Shown here in pieces: positions 7,937 to 15,531 of a DNA stretch of 29,004 nucleotides. Below the pieces are notes generated by a model. It saw only the letters and a program-made list of their open reading frames with translations, was not told the DNA's origin and did no database searches. A program made the position numbers and the translations under genes. This DNA is from Nitrospirota bacterium (lineage in GTDB: Bacteria > Nitrospirota > Nitrospiria > Nitrospirales > UBA8639). Where the stretch lies: assembly GCA_020355985.1 (NCBI GenBank), contig CP070628.1, positions 1,383,896 to 1,412,899 on the forward strand, in the 5' to 3' direction. Positions within the stretch are counted from its first letter, which is position 1, and every line of letters starts with the position of its first letter.

Positions 7937-9115
7937 ATGAATATTCATGAGTTTCAGGCTAAACAATTATTTGCTCAATTTGGCATTCCCGTTCCTAAAG
8001 GCAAAGAAATTAAAAATGCCCGGGCCGCAGAAAAATGGGCTGCAGCACTTGAGACATCTGTCTATGTCGTCAAGGCACAAATTCATGCTGGAGGGCGAGG
8101 GAAAGCCGGGGGGATCAAGCTCACTAAGAATCGGGAAGAGGTGCCAGGTCTTGCGCAAGAACTTATTGGCAAAACCTTGGTCACACATCAAACGGGGTCC
8201 AAGGGGCGGAAAGTCAGGCGACTGCTCATTGAAGAAGGAGCCGGAATAGCGAAGGAACTGTATCTGAGTTTGCTGGTTGATCGTGACTCAGGATTTCCCA
8301 CGTTTATTGCCAGTACCGAAGGTGGAATGGAAATTGAGGAAGTTGAGGAACATACTCCTGAAAAGGTTATCAAAGAATCCATCGATCCTGCTGTAGGATT
8401 CCAAGGTTACAACGGACGCAATCTGGCTTTTGGCTTAGGTCTTCCTGATCTTGAGCCTGCGGTCGTCAAGCCTTTTCTGCAAATGTTGGACAACTTGTAC
8501 CAACTGTTTATGGAAAAAAATGCGGCGTTGGTCGAAATCAATCCATTGGTGATTACCACGGATAAACGCCTCATCGCATTGGATGGTAAGGTGTCGATTG
8601 ATGACAATGCCCTTTATAAACATCCTGATATTCAAAAGTTTCGGGATCTTCATGAAGAAGAGCCCCTTGAAATCGAGGCCGGGAAAAATAATCTGAATTA
8701 CGTCAAGTTGGATGGCGACATCGGTTGTATGGTGAACGGTGCGGGATTGGCCATGGCCACAATGGATGTCATTAAACTTGCTGGTTCAGAACCGGCTAAT
8801 TTCCTTGATGTTGGCGGTGGGGCCACAAAAGAAACAGTGGCAGCAGGTTTTCGAATCTTGCTGAGAGATAAAAAGGTCAAAGGGGTTTTTATTAATATTT
8901 TCGGTGGGATTGTTCGTTGTGAACGCATCGCCCATGGGGTGATCGATGCGGCCAAAGAAGTTGGTATCAAGCTGCCCGTGGTGGTTCGTCTTCAAGGCAC
9001 CAATGCCGAAGAGGGTCGAAAACTTCTGGCCGAATCAGGCTTGAAAGTAGAAGGAGTCGCCGACCTCTGGGAAGCCGCACAACGTATTGTGGCGTTACGA
9101 AAAAAGAAAAAATAA
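7937..9115 (+). CDS. sucC: Succinyl-CoA synthetase (ADP/GDP-forming) beta subunit
   Basis: SucC binds nucleotide and, with SucD, interconverts succinate plus CoA and succinyl-CoA. In the rTCA direction it consumes ATP to supply succinyl-CoA for 2-oxoglutarate synthase. The ATP-grasp region starts with MNIHEFQAKQL and has KAQIHAGGRGKAGG (about residues 46-59) and an EINPLV motif in the middle. The C-terminal ligase domain shows NGAGLAMATMD, DVGGGA and FGGIVRCERIAHG. At 392 aa the length is usual. A good ribosome site (AAAGGA) precedes the ATG, and sucD follows after 46 bases. Confidence 0.97.
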   Translation: MNIHEFQAKQLFAQFGIPVPKGKEIKNARAAEKWAAALETSVYVVKAQIHAGGRGKAGGIKLTKNREEVPGLAQELIGKTLVTHQTGSKGRKVRRLLIEEGAGIAKELYLSLLVDRDSGFPTFIASTEGGMEIEEVEEHTPEKVIKESIDPAVGFQGYNGRNLAFGLGLPDLEPAVVKPFLQMLDNLYQLFMEKNAALVEINPLVITTDKRLIALDGKVSIDDNALYKHPDIQKFRDLHEEEPLEIEAGKNNLNYVKLDGDIGCMVNGAGLAMATMDVIKLAGSEPANFLDVGGGATKETVAAGFRILLRDKKVKGVFINIFGGIVRCERIAHGVIDAAKEVGIKLPVVVRLQGTNAEEGRKLLAESGLKVEGVADLWEAAQRIVALRKKKK

Positions 9116-9161
9116 AATTTCTATGGAATCATTCTTCTCCATTGGTGAAAGGTGACGTGGC

Positions 9162-10031
9162 ATGAGTATTTTGGTCAATAGGAATACCCGGGTAGTGGTT
9201 CAGGGGATAACCGGAAAAGAAGGGTCATTTCACGCGACCCAATGTAAAGCCTATGGAACACAGGTTGTGGCCGGTGTGACGCCGGGAAAAGCCGGACAAG
9301 AAGTGGAAGGCATTCCGGTGTTCAATACCGTTCGGGAGGCCGTCAAGAAGACCGAAGCCACGACCTCGTTAATCTTTGTTCCGCCTCCGTTTGCAGCGGA
9401 TGCGATTTTAGAAGCGGCCGAAGCGGGGGTATGGCTTATCATCTGCATCACGGAAGGGATCCCCGTGAATGATATGGTTCGAGTCAAACGCGCCCTTCAT
9501 GGAAAGTCCACCCGTCTTATTGGTCCCAATTGCCCAGGGATCATCACGGCAGACGAATGCAAAATTGGCATCATGCCTGGCTTCATCCATAAAAAAGGCC
9601 GCGTGGGTGTGATTTCCCGAAGTGGGACCCTCACCTATGAAGCTGTGAATCAGCTCACGAAGTTAGGTCTTGGTGAAACAACCTGTGTGGGGATTGGTGG
9701 CGACCCTATCATTGGTACCGGGTATATCGATTTGTTGCACATGTTTGAAGAAGATGATGAAACCGAAGCCGTCGTCATGATCGGTGAGATTGGGGGAGAT
9801 GCAGAAGAAAAAGCTGCGGCCTTCATCAATCAGGAAATGACCAAACCCGTTGTGAGTTTTATTGCCGGAATCACTGCACCTCCCGGCCGTCGTATGGGAC
9901 ATGCGGGTGCGATTATTACCGGAGGCAAAGGCACTGCAGCCGATAAAATGGCGGCTTTGGAAGCGGCTGGTGTGACCGTCGTGAAAAATCCTGCAGAGAT
10001 TGGCAATGCGGTGCAATCGATTTTAAGTTAA
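9162..10031 (+). CDS. sucD: Succinyl-CoA synthetase alpha subunit
   Basis: SucD is the CoA-binding and phosphohistidine subunit that pairs with SucC. The CoA-binding Rossmann region contains [12 protein letters not shown] at the N-terminus. GPNCPG is at about 121-126, and the phosphorylated His247 lies in [17 protein letters not shown]. The length of 289 aa is normal. The ribosome site AAAGGTGA is well placed. It is the last gene of the run, followed by a weak hairpin with a T-tract and then more than 500 bases without a convincing gene. Confidence 0.97.
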   Translation: MSILVNRNTRVVVQGITGKEGSFHATQCKAYGTQVVAGVTPGKAGQEVEGIPVFNTVREAVKKTEATTSLIFVPPPFAADAILEAAEAGVWLIICITEGIPVNDMVRVKRALHGKSTRLIGPNCPGIITADECKIGIMPGFIHKKGRVGVISRSGTLTYEAVNQLTKLGLGETTCVGIGGDPIIGTGYIDLLHMFEEDDETEAVVMIGEIGGDAEEKAAAFINQEMTKPVVSFIAGITAPPGRRMGHAGAIITGGKGTAADKMAALEAAGVTVVKNPAEIGNAVQSILS

Positions 10032-10047
10032 GAGGCTCTCTTTTTTT
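10030..10047 (+). terminator. Weak intrinsic terminator candidate after sucD
   Basis: AAGAG and CTCTT can pair around GCT, and the second arm runs into seven T residues. The stem is only 5 bp and overlaps the sucD stop codon. Its position at the end of the operon supports the call, but the stem is short. Confidence 0.35.
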
Positions 10048-10613
10048 GCACTTTTCCCCAGAGCCCATTTCCTCTGCGGCACATCCCCTCTCCTGGCTGA
10101 ACAATCAGCTACACCTAACTTTCCCAGAAAATTAAAAAATAAGCAGATTCTGGTAATCTACTTCATAACGGGAGTGAAAAATTGTCTTTTTTTATGGGAG
10201 GCACTCATGAAAATTTTTTGGTTATGGGAATTGGAATAAATTTTTTTCTCTTGCCTGGAAATACGAAGATTGCCCAGGCAGAAGAGGCAATGCGGTTTTG
10301 TAATTTTATCCTTAAACCTATTGTTTTGGATGCCAAGCTGCGTCTTGTAGTAACATGATTGTAAGAGGTGGGTCCTAAAAAACTTCTGTCGAAAGAAGGG
10401 TCTGCCGCGAGAATTTACTTATTCCTGCCGGTGGCCTCGGCATCTGTTTTCGCATGGATTCTAGGAGCAAAGATCCAGAGTTACGGAAGACCTGTCGAGG
10501 GAAGCTTGAAGAACTATCAGATTGTCAAATGATGTCTAAATCGAGAGAATGCATAAATAAGTAACGGCTTTTATTGTCTCCCCCCATGTTCTAGTCTAAT
10601 GAAGGTGTAACCC
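10048..10613. other. Long intergenic region, probable gene debris
   Basis: No intact gene is recognised in these 566 bases. The only suggestive element is a broken small ORF at 10207-10358. The last 20 bases hold the ribosome site (GAAGGTG) of the downstream exonuclease gene. I see no riboswitch or RNA-gene signature. Confidence 0.4.
10207..10358 (+). pseudogene. Possible frameshifted small exported protein
   Basis: A strong ribosome site (GGGAGG) precedes ATG 10207, whose frame stops after 10 codons. A second frame opens at ATG 10224 and runs 44 codons, starting MGIGINFFLLPGNTKIAQAEE. It resembles the hydrophobic core and cleavage end of a signal peptide. Joining the frames across the T-rich tract would give a short secreted protein. 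The family is unknown, and the call rests only on the ribosome site plus the signal-like residues. It may be chance. Confidence 0.25.
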
Positions 10614-11315
10614 ATGTCTCGTAAATATGTGGCGTTTGATATAGAAACAGCTAAAATCCTACCAGAAAATTTTGGTGACCTACATGATCACCGGCCTTTG
10701 GGCATTACCTGTATGGCGACCTGGTGTAGCGATGAATCTTCGGCCAGGACGTTTTACTCAAAAAATACAGATGGATCGCCCGCACCACAAATGACAAAGG
10801 AAGACGTTGCGAACTTTGTCGAGCATCTAAAAACAAAATTGCAGGAAGGCTATACCATCATCACGCACAATGGGCTTGGATTTGATTTCGTCATTGTGGC
10901 CGAAGAATCTGGGAAAATGGATGATTGCCGTGACTTGGCGATGACTCATGTGGATATGATGTTTCACTTCTTTTGCGGAAAAGGGTTTCCCATTAAACTC
11001 AATGCCGCAGCGAAGGCCATTGGCGTGAGTAAGCCCGCGAATGTGGATGGTTCCGTGGCGCCGAAATTGTGGAAAGAGGGTGATTATCAAACCGTGTTGG
11101 ATTATGTGGCCCAGGATTGTCGATTAACCTTGGATGTGGCAGAAACAAGTGAGAAAGCCAAAAGAATCAGCTGGATAACCAAAAAAGGAACCACTTCTCA
11201 TTTCGATTTACCTGAGGGTTGGTTAACGGTAGAGGAAGCCTACCTGTTGCCGCTACCTGATACGTCTTGGATGGACAAGCCCTGGCCACGATCAAAATTT
11301 ACCGAGTGGTGGTGA
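10614..11315 (+). CDS. DEDDy-type 3'-5' exonuclease (RNase H-like fold), stand-alone
   Basis: This is a predicted metal-dependent 3'-5' exonuclease acting on DNA or RNA. All DEDDy positions are visible: Asp9 and Glu11 in FDIET, Asp91 in HNGLGFDF, and Tyr164 and Asp168 in YVAQD. At 233 aa it is a nuclease domain without an attached polymerase or helicase. The pattern resembles proofreading domains of family B polymerases more than DnaQ or RNase D, but I cannot name the subfamily. The start has a good ribosome site (GAAGGTG). A degraded copy of its last third lies about 2.8 kb downstream, beyond a minus-strand lipoprotein gene, so this locus has been rearranged. Confidence 0.75.
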   Translation: MSRKYVAFDIETAKILPENFGDLHDHRPLGITCMATWCSDESSARTFYSKNTDGSPAPQMTKEDVANFVEHLKTKLQEGYTIITHNGLGFDFVIVAEESGKMDDCRDLAMTHVDMMFHFFCGKGFPIKLNAAAKAIGVSKPANVDGSVAPKLWKEGDYQTVLDYVAQDCRLTLDVAETSEKAKRISWITKKGTTSHFDLPEGWLTVEEAYLLPLPDTSWMDKPWPRSKFTEWW

Positions 11316-11352
11316 GCAAGAAAGGTTTAGGTTTGTTGAATCGAACATCACA

Positions 11353-11368
11353 TTTTTAAATTTAAAAA
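11353..11368. repeat. Perfect 16-base AT-rich palindrome after the exonuclease gene
   Basis: TTTTTAAATTTAAAAA is its own reverse complement. It lies 38 bases past the exonuclease stop in the 264-base convergent gap. The same gap has a 6-bp AGGCCC/GGGCCT stem (11485-11490 with 11518-11523) and a 5-bp GTGGG/CCCAC hairpin (11555-11569). These may serve as terminators for the converging genes; none has a classic GC stem with T-tract. Confidence 0.4.
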
Positions 11369-11579
11369 AGGTATCAGGAACCTTTAATTGGAAAGCTAAG
11401 GCAAGAGGTGTTTGAGCTTAAAAAAGCTAATTGATTATGATGGGGAAATTTGCACGCTATTAGGGACTGATTTTACTGAATCGAAGGCCCGTATTTGACT
11501 ACTTCCAGAAAAGGAAAGGGCCTCAGAAGTGAACCAACTCCCTTTCTGGACGATGTGGGTTCGACCCACCAGACTCTGA

Positions 11580-13895
11580 TCAGATCAACTTAAATACCCG
11601 ATTGAACTCCTCTTGCCCCTTTTTTCCTTCACGTCCTTCAGCGAGAGATTTCTTGGTCAAGGAATAGGCGAGATCCAGAATATCGACAAACCTCCCTTCG
11701 GCAATTTTTAGCTGTTCGGCATCAAGCCAACGTTCGACTCCGTATTTCTTGGTCAACAAATGGAACGTTTGACGATCTTCGGAAATGAGTTGATCTCGCG
11801 AGGTATTCGCAAAATACTTGGTGAGCTCCTTCGTCCTGCTATGATCCTGAAGGAGTTTGTGAAGATAATTCCCATAGGCCTCGATCAATTGGGGTGCACT
11901 TCGTATAAGCATGCCATTGTTTGAATCCATGATGTAGCTGCGCACATCGGCATTTGCAGACCCGACGAACATATCACCCGCTAAAACAAAAACCTTGCTA
12001 TGAAGTGAGAGTTTAATATCATCCGCAGGTTTCTGGTATTCATAGTATCTAAATTGGGCGCTTCGTTCTGGATCCCTTTGACTTTGATAGTAATCCGCAA
12101 ATGCCTTGACGGAGTGGCGAGCGAGAAGATTCACTACGTTGAGATCCGTTGTTTCTATCGAGTTGGTAAGTACGGTAACCGTCACGTTTTGGCAGTCAAA
12201 GGTACCATTGAACATCTGTCCGAATAAGGCGATGAGATTTGAAGGAGGGAAAAAATAGGCGTTGTGTAGAATCACTTCCTGAGGCTTTGCTGCCGTGGCT
12301 CTTTGACAAGCTTGCTCCAATTCGGCTACCAAAATCCCATGGATCCTTTTTCCACTTCTTGCCTCCTGACCGTTTTCTGAACCATAAGAGCGGCGCTCTG
12401 GTAGAGAGTCTGGGCCTCCATAGAACGGGAGATTTTCGACATACGTCATAAAAGCATTCTGATCGATCGCAAAGGTGGGTGAGGGGTCCGGGGCTTCCCT
12501 ATAACGATACTGGTTCTTATAATCCTGAGCACGTTGCTGTAAAGTGGTGTGACGACGAGTCTCACGCTCCGCAAGAGAGAGAGCATGCTTGTCGAATTCG
12601 CGGATGGTGCAATTCTCCCGGTCTTGCTCTTCACCAATCGTTTCACAATTCTTCTGTGCTTCGACAAAAGCGGCGTGGTTTGCAGCGAAGTCGTTTGGGG
12701 CATGCCGCCGAATTTCCTGAATAGACGCAACCATGGTTCGAAAGTTCCACAGTGCATCGAATGCAGACCCGATCGCTTCCCCTCCATTGCTGAGTTCAGC
12801 CTCAAGATCCGTATCCATGAACACATACTTGTCAAGCATCTTGTTTGGCCGCATGTGATAGGAGTCTTCAATGTTGCGACCACCCAGTTGGACCCAGCGG
12901 TTATCTATCAGGAGGAGTTTGTGGTGAAGAAAATCTGTCAAATATTCCCAGTCCCTTGTAGCCGTTGAGGCTCCCTGCCGCTCAACTGGTAGATAGGTCC
13001 TGACTGTTTCGTAAATTGGATTAAGGGTCTCTCCATAGAGTAAAAAGGCGAGACCCAGTTGGAGTTTTCCGGTTAGCCGGCGGAAGGGGCTTCCCACTCG
13101 TGATTGGAGGTAGATCTTGCCAATCTTTTTGAGGTCTTCCATATCTTCAGGGGAAAAAGAGTTTTCACCATTTGCGAACTTTGATGTATCAATGTCCTGG
13201 CCGCGGAGCACAGCCAGAGCCATGAGATCGGGCTTCTTTGAGTACAAGCCCGAGAGAAATAGGCCAGAATTAGCCATATTAAGGTTAGAGATTCCAAGCT
13301 CTACGGCCGAACGACCATCTATTTCCTCTTTGGTAAAACGCTGTTCAATTTCCCCGAACTTTGATTCGGTACAACTTTTTTCACTCAGCTCCAGAGCGAG
13401 GGCTTCCCCACAACCCATGGTGAGATAGACCGCATCCTTAATGATATTTGGTGTGGGCCGATTGTAGAATCGGACGTCTAGGGAGCCAGCCCCAGAGCTT
13501 CCGAAATTCTCCATCATGGAGAAGAGGTCGAGATTGTTATAGTTAGTATGGTAGTCGACCAAAAGACGAACGCGAACTCCACGGCGGGCAGCTGCAACCA
13601 AGGCCTCGGTTAAAACGGAAGATGTGTAATCATCTCCATAGATATAATACATGGCATCGATCGTAGATCTCGCAGTTGTAATCATTTTGAGCTTGGAGTG
13701 AAAAGCCTCATCGTTCCCTGTGATGATTTGTGCACGCTCAATTTTCAGGGGGCCGCTTGACGCGTGGAGAAGGATCGTTTCCTCAGAGAGATTGCCGGTT
13801 GAACGTGTGGATGGACTGAGGAATTGGTTGGTCATACAGGCCGTGACCAAGAGGCACGCTACTATGACCAACAGATGGCAAATTTTTTTCTTCAT
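11580..13895 (-). CDS. Phospholipase D/cardiolipin synthase-like lipoprotein
   Basis: This 771-aa protein has a lipoprotein signal peptide with lipobox VTAC and Cys20 as the expected lipidation site, so it should be anchored on the outer face of a membrane. Two phospholipase D modules follow. The first has a full HKD motif (His324, Lys326, Asp331) followed by GGRN. The second has His632 and Lys634 but Ala639 where Asp is expected, followed by GSAN. The family includes cardiolipin synthases (ClsC-like), phospholipases and nucleases; phosphatidyl transfer or hydrolysis is most likely. It is longer than usual because about 300 residues separate the motifs. The ribosome site (AGAGGA) is good. It sits between an intact exonuclease gene and a decayed partial copy of it. 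Confidence 0.8.
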   Translation of the reverse strand: MKKKICHLLVIVACLLVTACMTNQFLSPSTRSTGNLSEETILLHASSGPLKIERAQIITGNDEAFHSKLKMITTARSTIDAMYYIYGDDYTSSVLTEALVAAARRGVRVRLLVDYHTNYNNLDLFSMMENFGSSGAGSLDVRFYNRPTPNIIKDAVYLTMGCGEALALELSEKSCTESKFGEIEQRFTKEEIDGRSAVELGISNLNMANSGLFLSGLYSKKPDLMALAVLRGQDIDTSKFANGENSFSPEDMEDLKKIGKIYLQSRVGSPFRRLTGKLQLGLAFLLYGETLNPIYETVRTYLPVERQGASTATRDWEYLTDFLHHKLLLIDNRWVQLGGRNIEDSYHMRPNKMLDKYVFMDTDLEAELSNGGEAIGSAFDALWNFRTMVASIQEIRRHAPNDFAANHAAFVEAQKNCETIGEEQDRENCTIREFDKHALSLAERETRRHTTLQQRAQDYKNQYRYREAPDPSPTFAIDQNAFMTYVENLPFYGGPDSLPERRSYGSENGQEARSGKRIHGILVAELEQACQRATAAKPQEVILHNAYFFPPSNLIALFGQMFNGTFDCQNVTVTVLTNSIETTDLNVVNLLARHSVKAFADYYQSQRDPERSAQFRYYEYQKPADDIKLSLHSKVFVLAGDMFVGSANADVRSYIMDSNNGMLIRSAPQLIEAYGNYLHKLLQDHSRTKELTKYFANTSRDQLISEDRQTFHLLTKKYGVERWLDAEQLKIAEGRFVDILDLAYSLTKKSLAEGREGKKGQEEFNRVFKLI

Positions 13896-13956
13896 TGGTT
13901 ATCCTCTTAGAATTGTAGGTATGAATAGGGGGATGTCGATTTCATGATTTCTTCAC

Positions 13957-13976
13957 GGCCTGCTGGAGCGCAGGCC
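13957..13976. repeat. Perfect 7-bp GC-rich inverted repeat upstream of the PLD lipoprotein gene
   Basis: GGCCTGC and GCAGGCC flank a six-base spacer, 61 bases upstream of the minus-strand start. A second inverted repeat, ATTCATC/GATGAAT (14047-14070, ten-base spacer), lies further upstream. They could be an operator or 5' leader structure of the lipoprotein gene, or remains of a terminator. The role is unknown. Confidence 0.45.
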
Positions 13977-14114
13977 CGCGTTGATGCCCTTTGACCTGTC
14001 ATGTCTAAAGAGGGCTTTGGCAATATTTTGAGGAATTCTGCGTACGATTCATCATCGCCCTTCGATGAATGCTAGCAAAAGTCCTAATATTATTCTAGTT
14101 GGCGATGAAAAGCA

Positions 14115-14377
14115 GAGGTGGTCCCGAAGCGATAGAAAGAAGGCGATGATCAAACGGTGTTGGATTATGTCGCACAGGATTGGCGACTAACGTTGGATGT
14201 CGCCGAAGCAAGCGAGAAGGCCAACAAGAATTTCTGGTTAACCGGATGTGGTACCATCTCCCATTTTGAATTGTCTGGCGGTTGGTTGACGGCGCAAGAA
14301 GCCTCGAAGTTACAATTGCCTCATGCTTCAAGAAGGGAAAAACCGGGACGCGTTCAAAATTTACAAAGTGGTGGTAT
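14115..14377 (+). pseudogene. Decayed partial copy of the DEDDy exonuclease gene (3' part)
   Basis: This stretch aligns with the last third of the exonuclease gene at 10614-11315. Conserved pieces include LDYVAQD, LTLDVAE, SEKA, SHFEL, GGWLT and SKFTKWW. The codon for the Trp of the WKEGDY segment is TAG at 14133-14135. A one-base deletion near 14353 puts the SKFTKWW end in another frame, and the parental stop codon is lost. Exo I and Exo II sequences are absent. It cannot encode a working nuclease. The divergence between the copies argues for an old duplication. Confidence 0.8.
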
Positions 14378-14461
14378 GGAGACAGCGTGCATCTTTGTGT
14401 CACAATTTCTGGTTCTTTCGACTCTGGATAGGGAAAACTCAAGCCTGAGCGGTGAGATTTT

Positions 14462-14482
14462 CCCCTCCTTTTTAAGGAAGGG
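14462..14482. repeat. Imperfect 9-bp hairpin between the pseudogene and slyD
   Basis: CCCCTCCTT pairs with AAGGAAGGG around TTT, with one mismatch. It could be a relic terminator or a leader element. No T-run follows. Confidence 0.3.
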
Positions 14483-14530
14483 TGAAGGGACGGTAGGTTC
14501 TACAAAGCTTTCGACCATTTAGATTTCCAT

Positions 14531-14548
14531 GACTTTTATGTAAAAGTC
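14531..14548. promoter_or_regulatory. Perfect 8-bp inverted repeat upstream of slyD, candidate operator
   Basis: GACTTTTA and TAAAAGTC are separated by TG, forming an 18-base near-palindrome that ends 46 bases before the slyD start. The AT-rich TATATATTGCATA follows, so the repeat would overlap or abut a promoter. The size and symmetry suit a dimeric repressor. No known regulator motif is recognised. Confidence 0.4.
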
Positions 14549-14594
14549 TCATGAACTATATATTGCATACTTACGATGAAAGGGGAAAAAGATC

Positions 14595-15086
14595 ATGTCT
14601 TTGTTGATTGGTAAAAATTCGGTAGTGAGCCTGAATTATACACTGACGGATGATGCCGGAAAGGTGTTGGATAGTTCCGATGGCTCGAAGCCCATGATGT
14701 ATTTACATGGGTCGGGAAATATTGTGCCAGGTTTGGAAAAGGCATTGGTGGGTAGAGGAGAGGGCGATTCTCTGAAGGTCAGAGTTGAGCCAGTCGAGGC
14801 CTATGGAGAGGTCATACCGAACGGTGTCAAGACAATCGAACGAGCGGCCTTTGAAGGAGTCGATGTCGTGGAAGTGGGGATGGCATTCCAGGCACAAGCG
14901 CCGGACGGCAGTACGCAGCACATCGTCGTGACGAAAGTAGAGGGTGATGATGTCACCATTGATATCAATCATCCGCTAGCCGGAGTCGCGTTAAATTTTG
15001 ATATCAACATTCTCAGTGTGCGGGAAGCCACAAAAGAAGAGCTGGATCATGGGCATAGCCATGAGGGTGATGGCCATAGTCACTAG
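14595..15086 (+). CDS. slyD: FKBP-type peptidyl-prolyl isomerase, SlyD family
   Basis: This is a cytoplasmic peptidyl-prolyl cis-trans isomerase and chaperone. SlyD proteins also bind nickel and other metals through a C-terminal tail. The FKBP part is split by the insert-in-flap domain, as usual. Matching elements are VSLNYTLTDDAGKVLDSS, YLHGSGNIVPGLEKAL, EAYGE, HPLAGVALNFD and REATKEELDHGH. Residues 152-163 form a His-rich tail (HGHSHEGDGHSH), shorter than in Escherichia coli but still a likely metal site. The length is 163 aa. AAAGGGG precedes the ATG. Confidence 0.93.
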   Translation: MSLLIGKNSVVSLNYTLTDDAGKVLDSSDGSKPMMYLHGSGNIVPGLEKALVGRGEGDSLKVRVEPVEAYGEVIPNGVKTIERAAFEGVDVVEVGMAFQAQAPDGSTQHIVVTKVEGDDVTIDINHPLAGVALNFDINILSVREATKEELDHGHSHEGDGHSH

Positions 15087-15531
15087 ATCGTCGTAGGTAT
15101 CGAGTGGCTGTTGTTATATAGCCAACAAAACATCTAATTCAAAGCCAGGAATAGCTGTCGATCAATATTTATAGGCATATTGAGAACAAAAATCAGGAAG
15201 TTGCATGGCTTTCTGATGAAGATAGCGAGTTGCCTTCTCAAATTCAATGCGCTTGAAAAATGGCTAATTGAAAAAGCGTAAGTCTTTTCTCCGAACTCCT
15301 ATATGGCAGATTTCGGATTTGACATAAGGTTAGAAGGTATTTGCCGGTGGGGGAGTTATAGCTCTTAAGATGATGGAGATTATGCTAAAAATTGGCATGG
15401 AGATTTTTTTGTCTGAGTATCCAGATGCTGGAAAGGATTGATTAAGACTAAAAATTCTTTAGAGATGAAATTACATTTAGCTTGAAGAAGGGGAAGGTTC
15501 GAGATGATGAGTAGTATTGTGCGGGAGTTTT
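15087..15531. other. Intergenic region between slyD and recQ, possible relic coding sequence
   Basis: There is no intact gene in these 445 bases. A short open frame near 15178-15252 reads like coding sequence (IENKNQEVAWLSDEDSELPS) but lacks a start and soon stops. Another 23-codon frame begins at 15370. Neither resembles a family I know. It also holds the 3' ends of the converging slyD and recQ transcripts, with no clear terminator. Confidence 0.35.

Noticed and set aside
7937..10031. sucC/sucD considered as further citryl-CoA synthetase subunits.
   Set aside because: Motifs and lengths (392 and 289 aa) fit ordinary succinyl-CoA synthetase, and a complete AclB/AclA pair is already present.
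11555..11569. GTGGG-TTCGA-CCCAC, which looks like the T-arm of a tRNA followed by CCA.
   Set aside because: The loop has five bases instead of seven, and no acceptor, anticodon or D-arm can be drawn around it. It is treated as a simple hairpin.
12446..12883. Open frames on both strands (about 140 codons) within the PLD lipoprotein gene.
   Set aside because: They are embedded in the 771-codon gene, which has a signal peptide, HKD motifs and a ribosome site; the alternatives show no domain.
14157..14522. A 121-codon + strand open frame that could be called a gene.
   Set aside because: It begins inside the copy of the exonuclease gene, lacks the first two catalytic motifs and runs past the homologous region in a shifted frame. 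It is better read as a pseudogene with chance extension.
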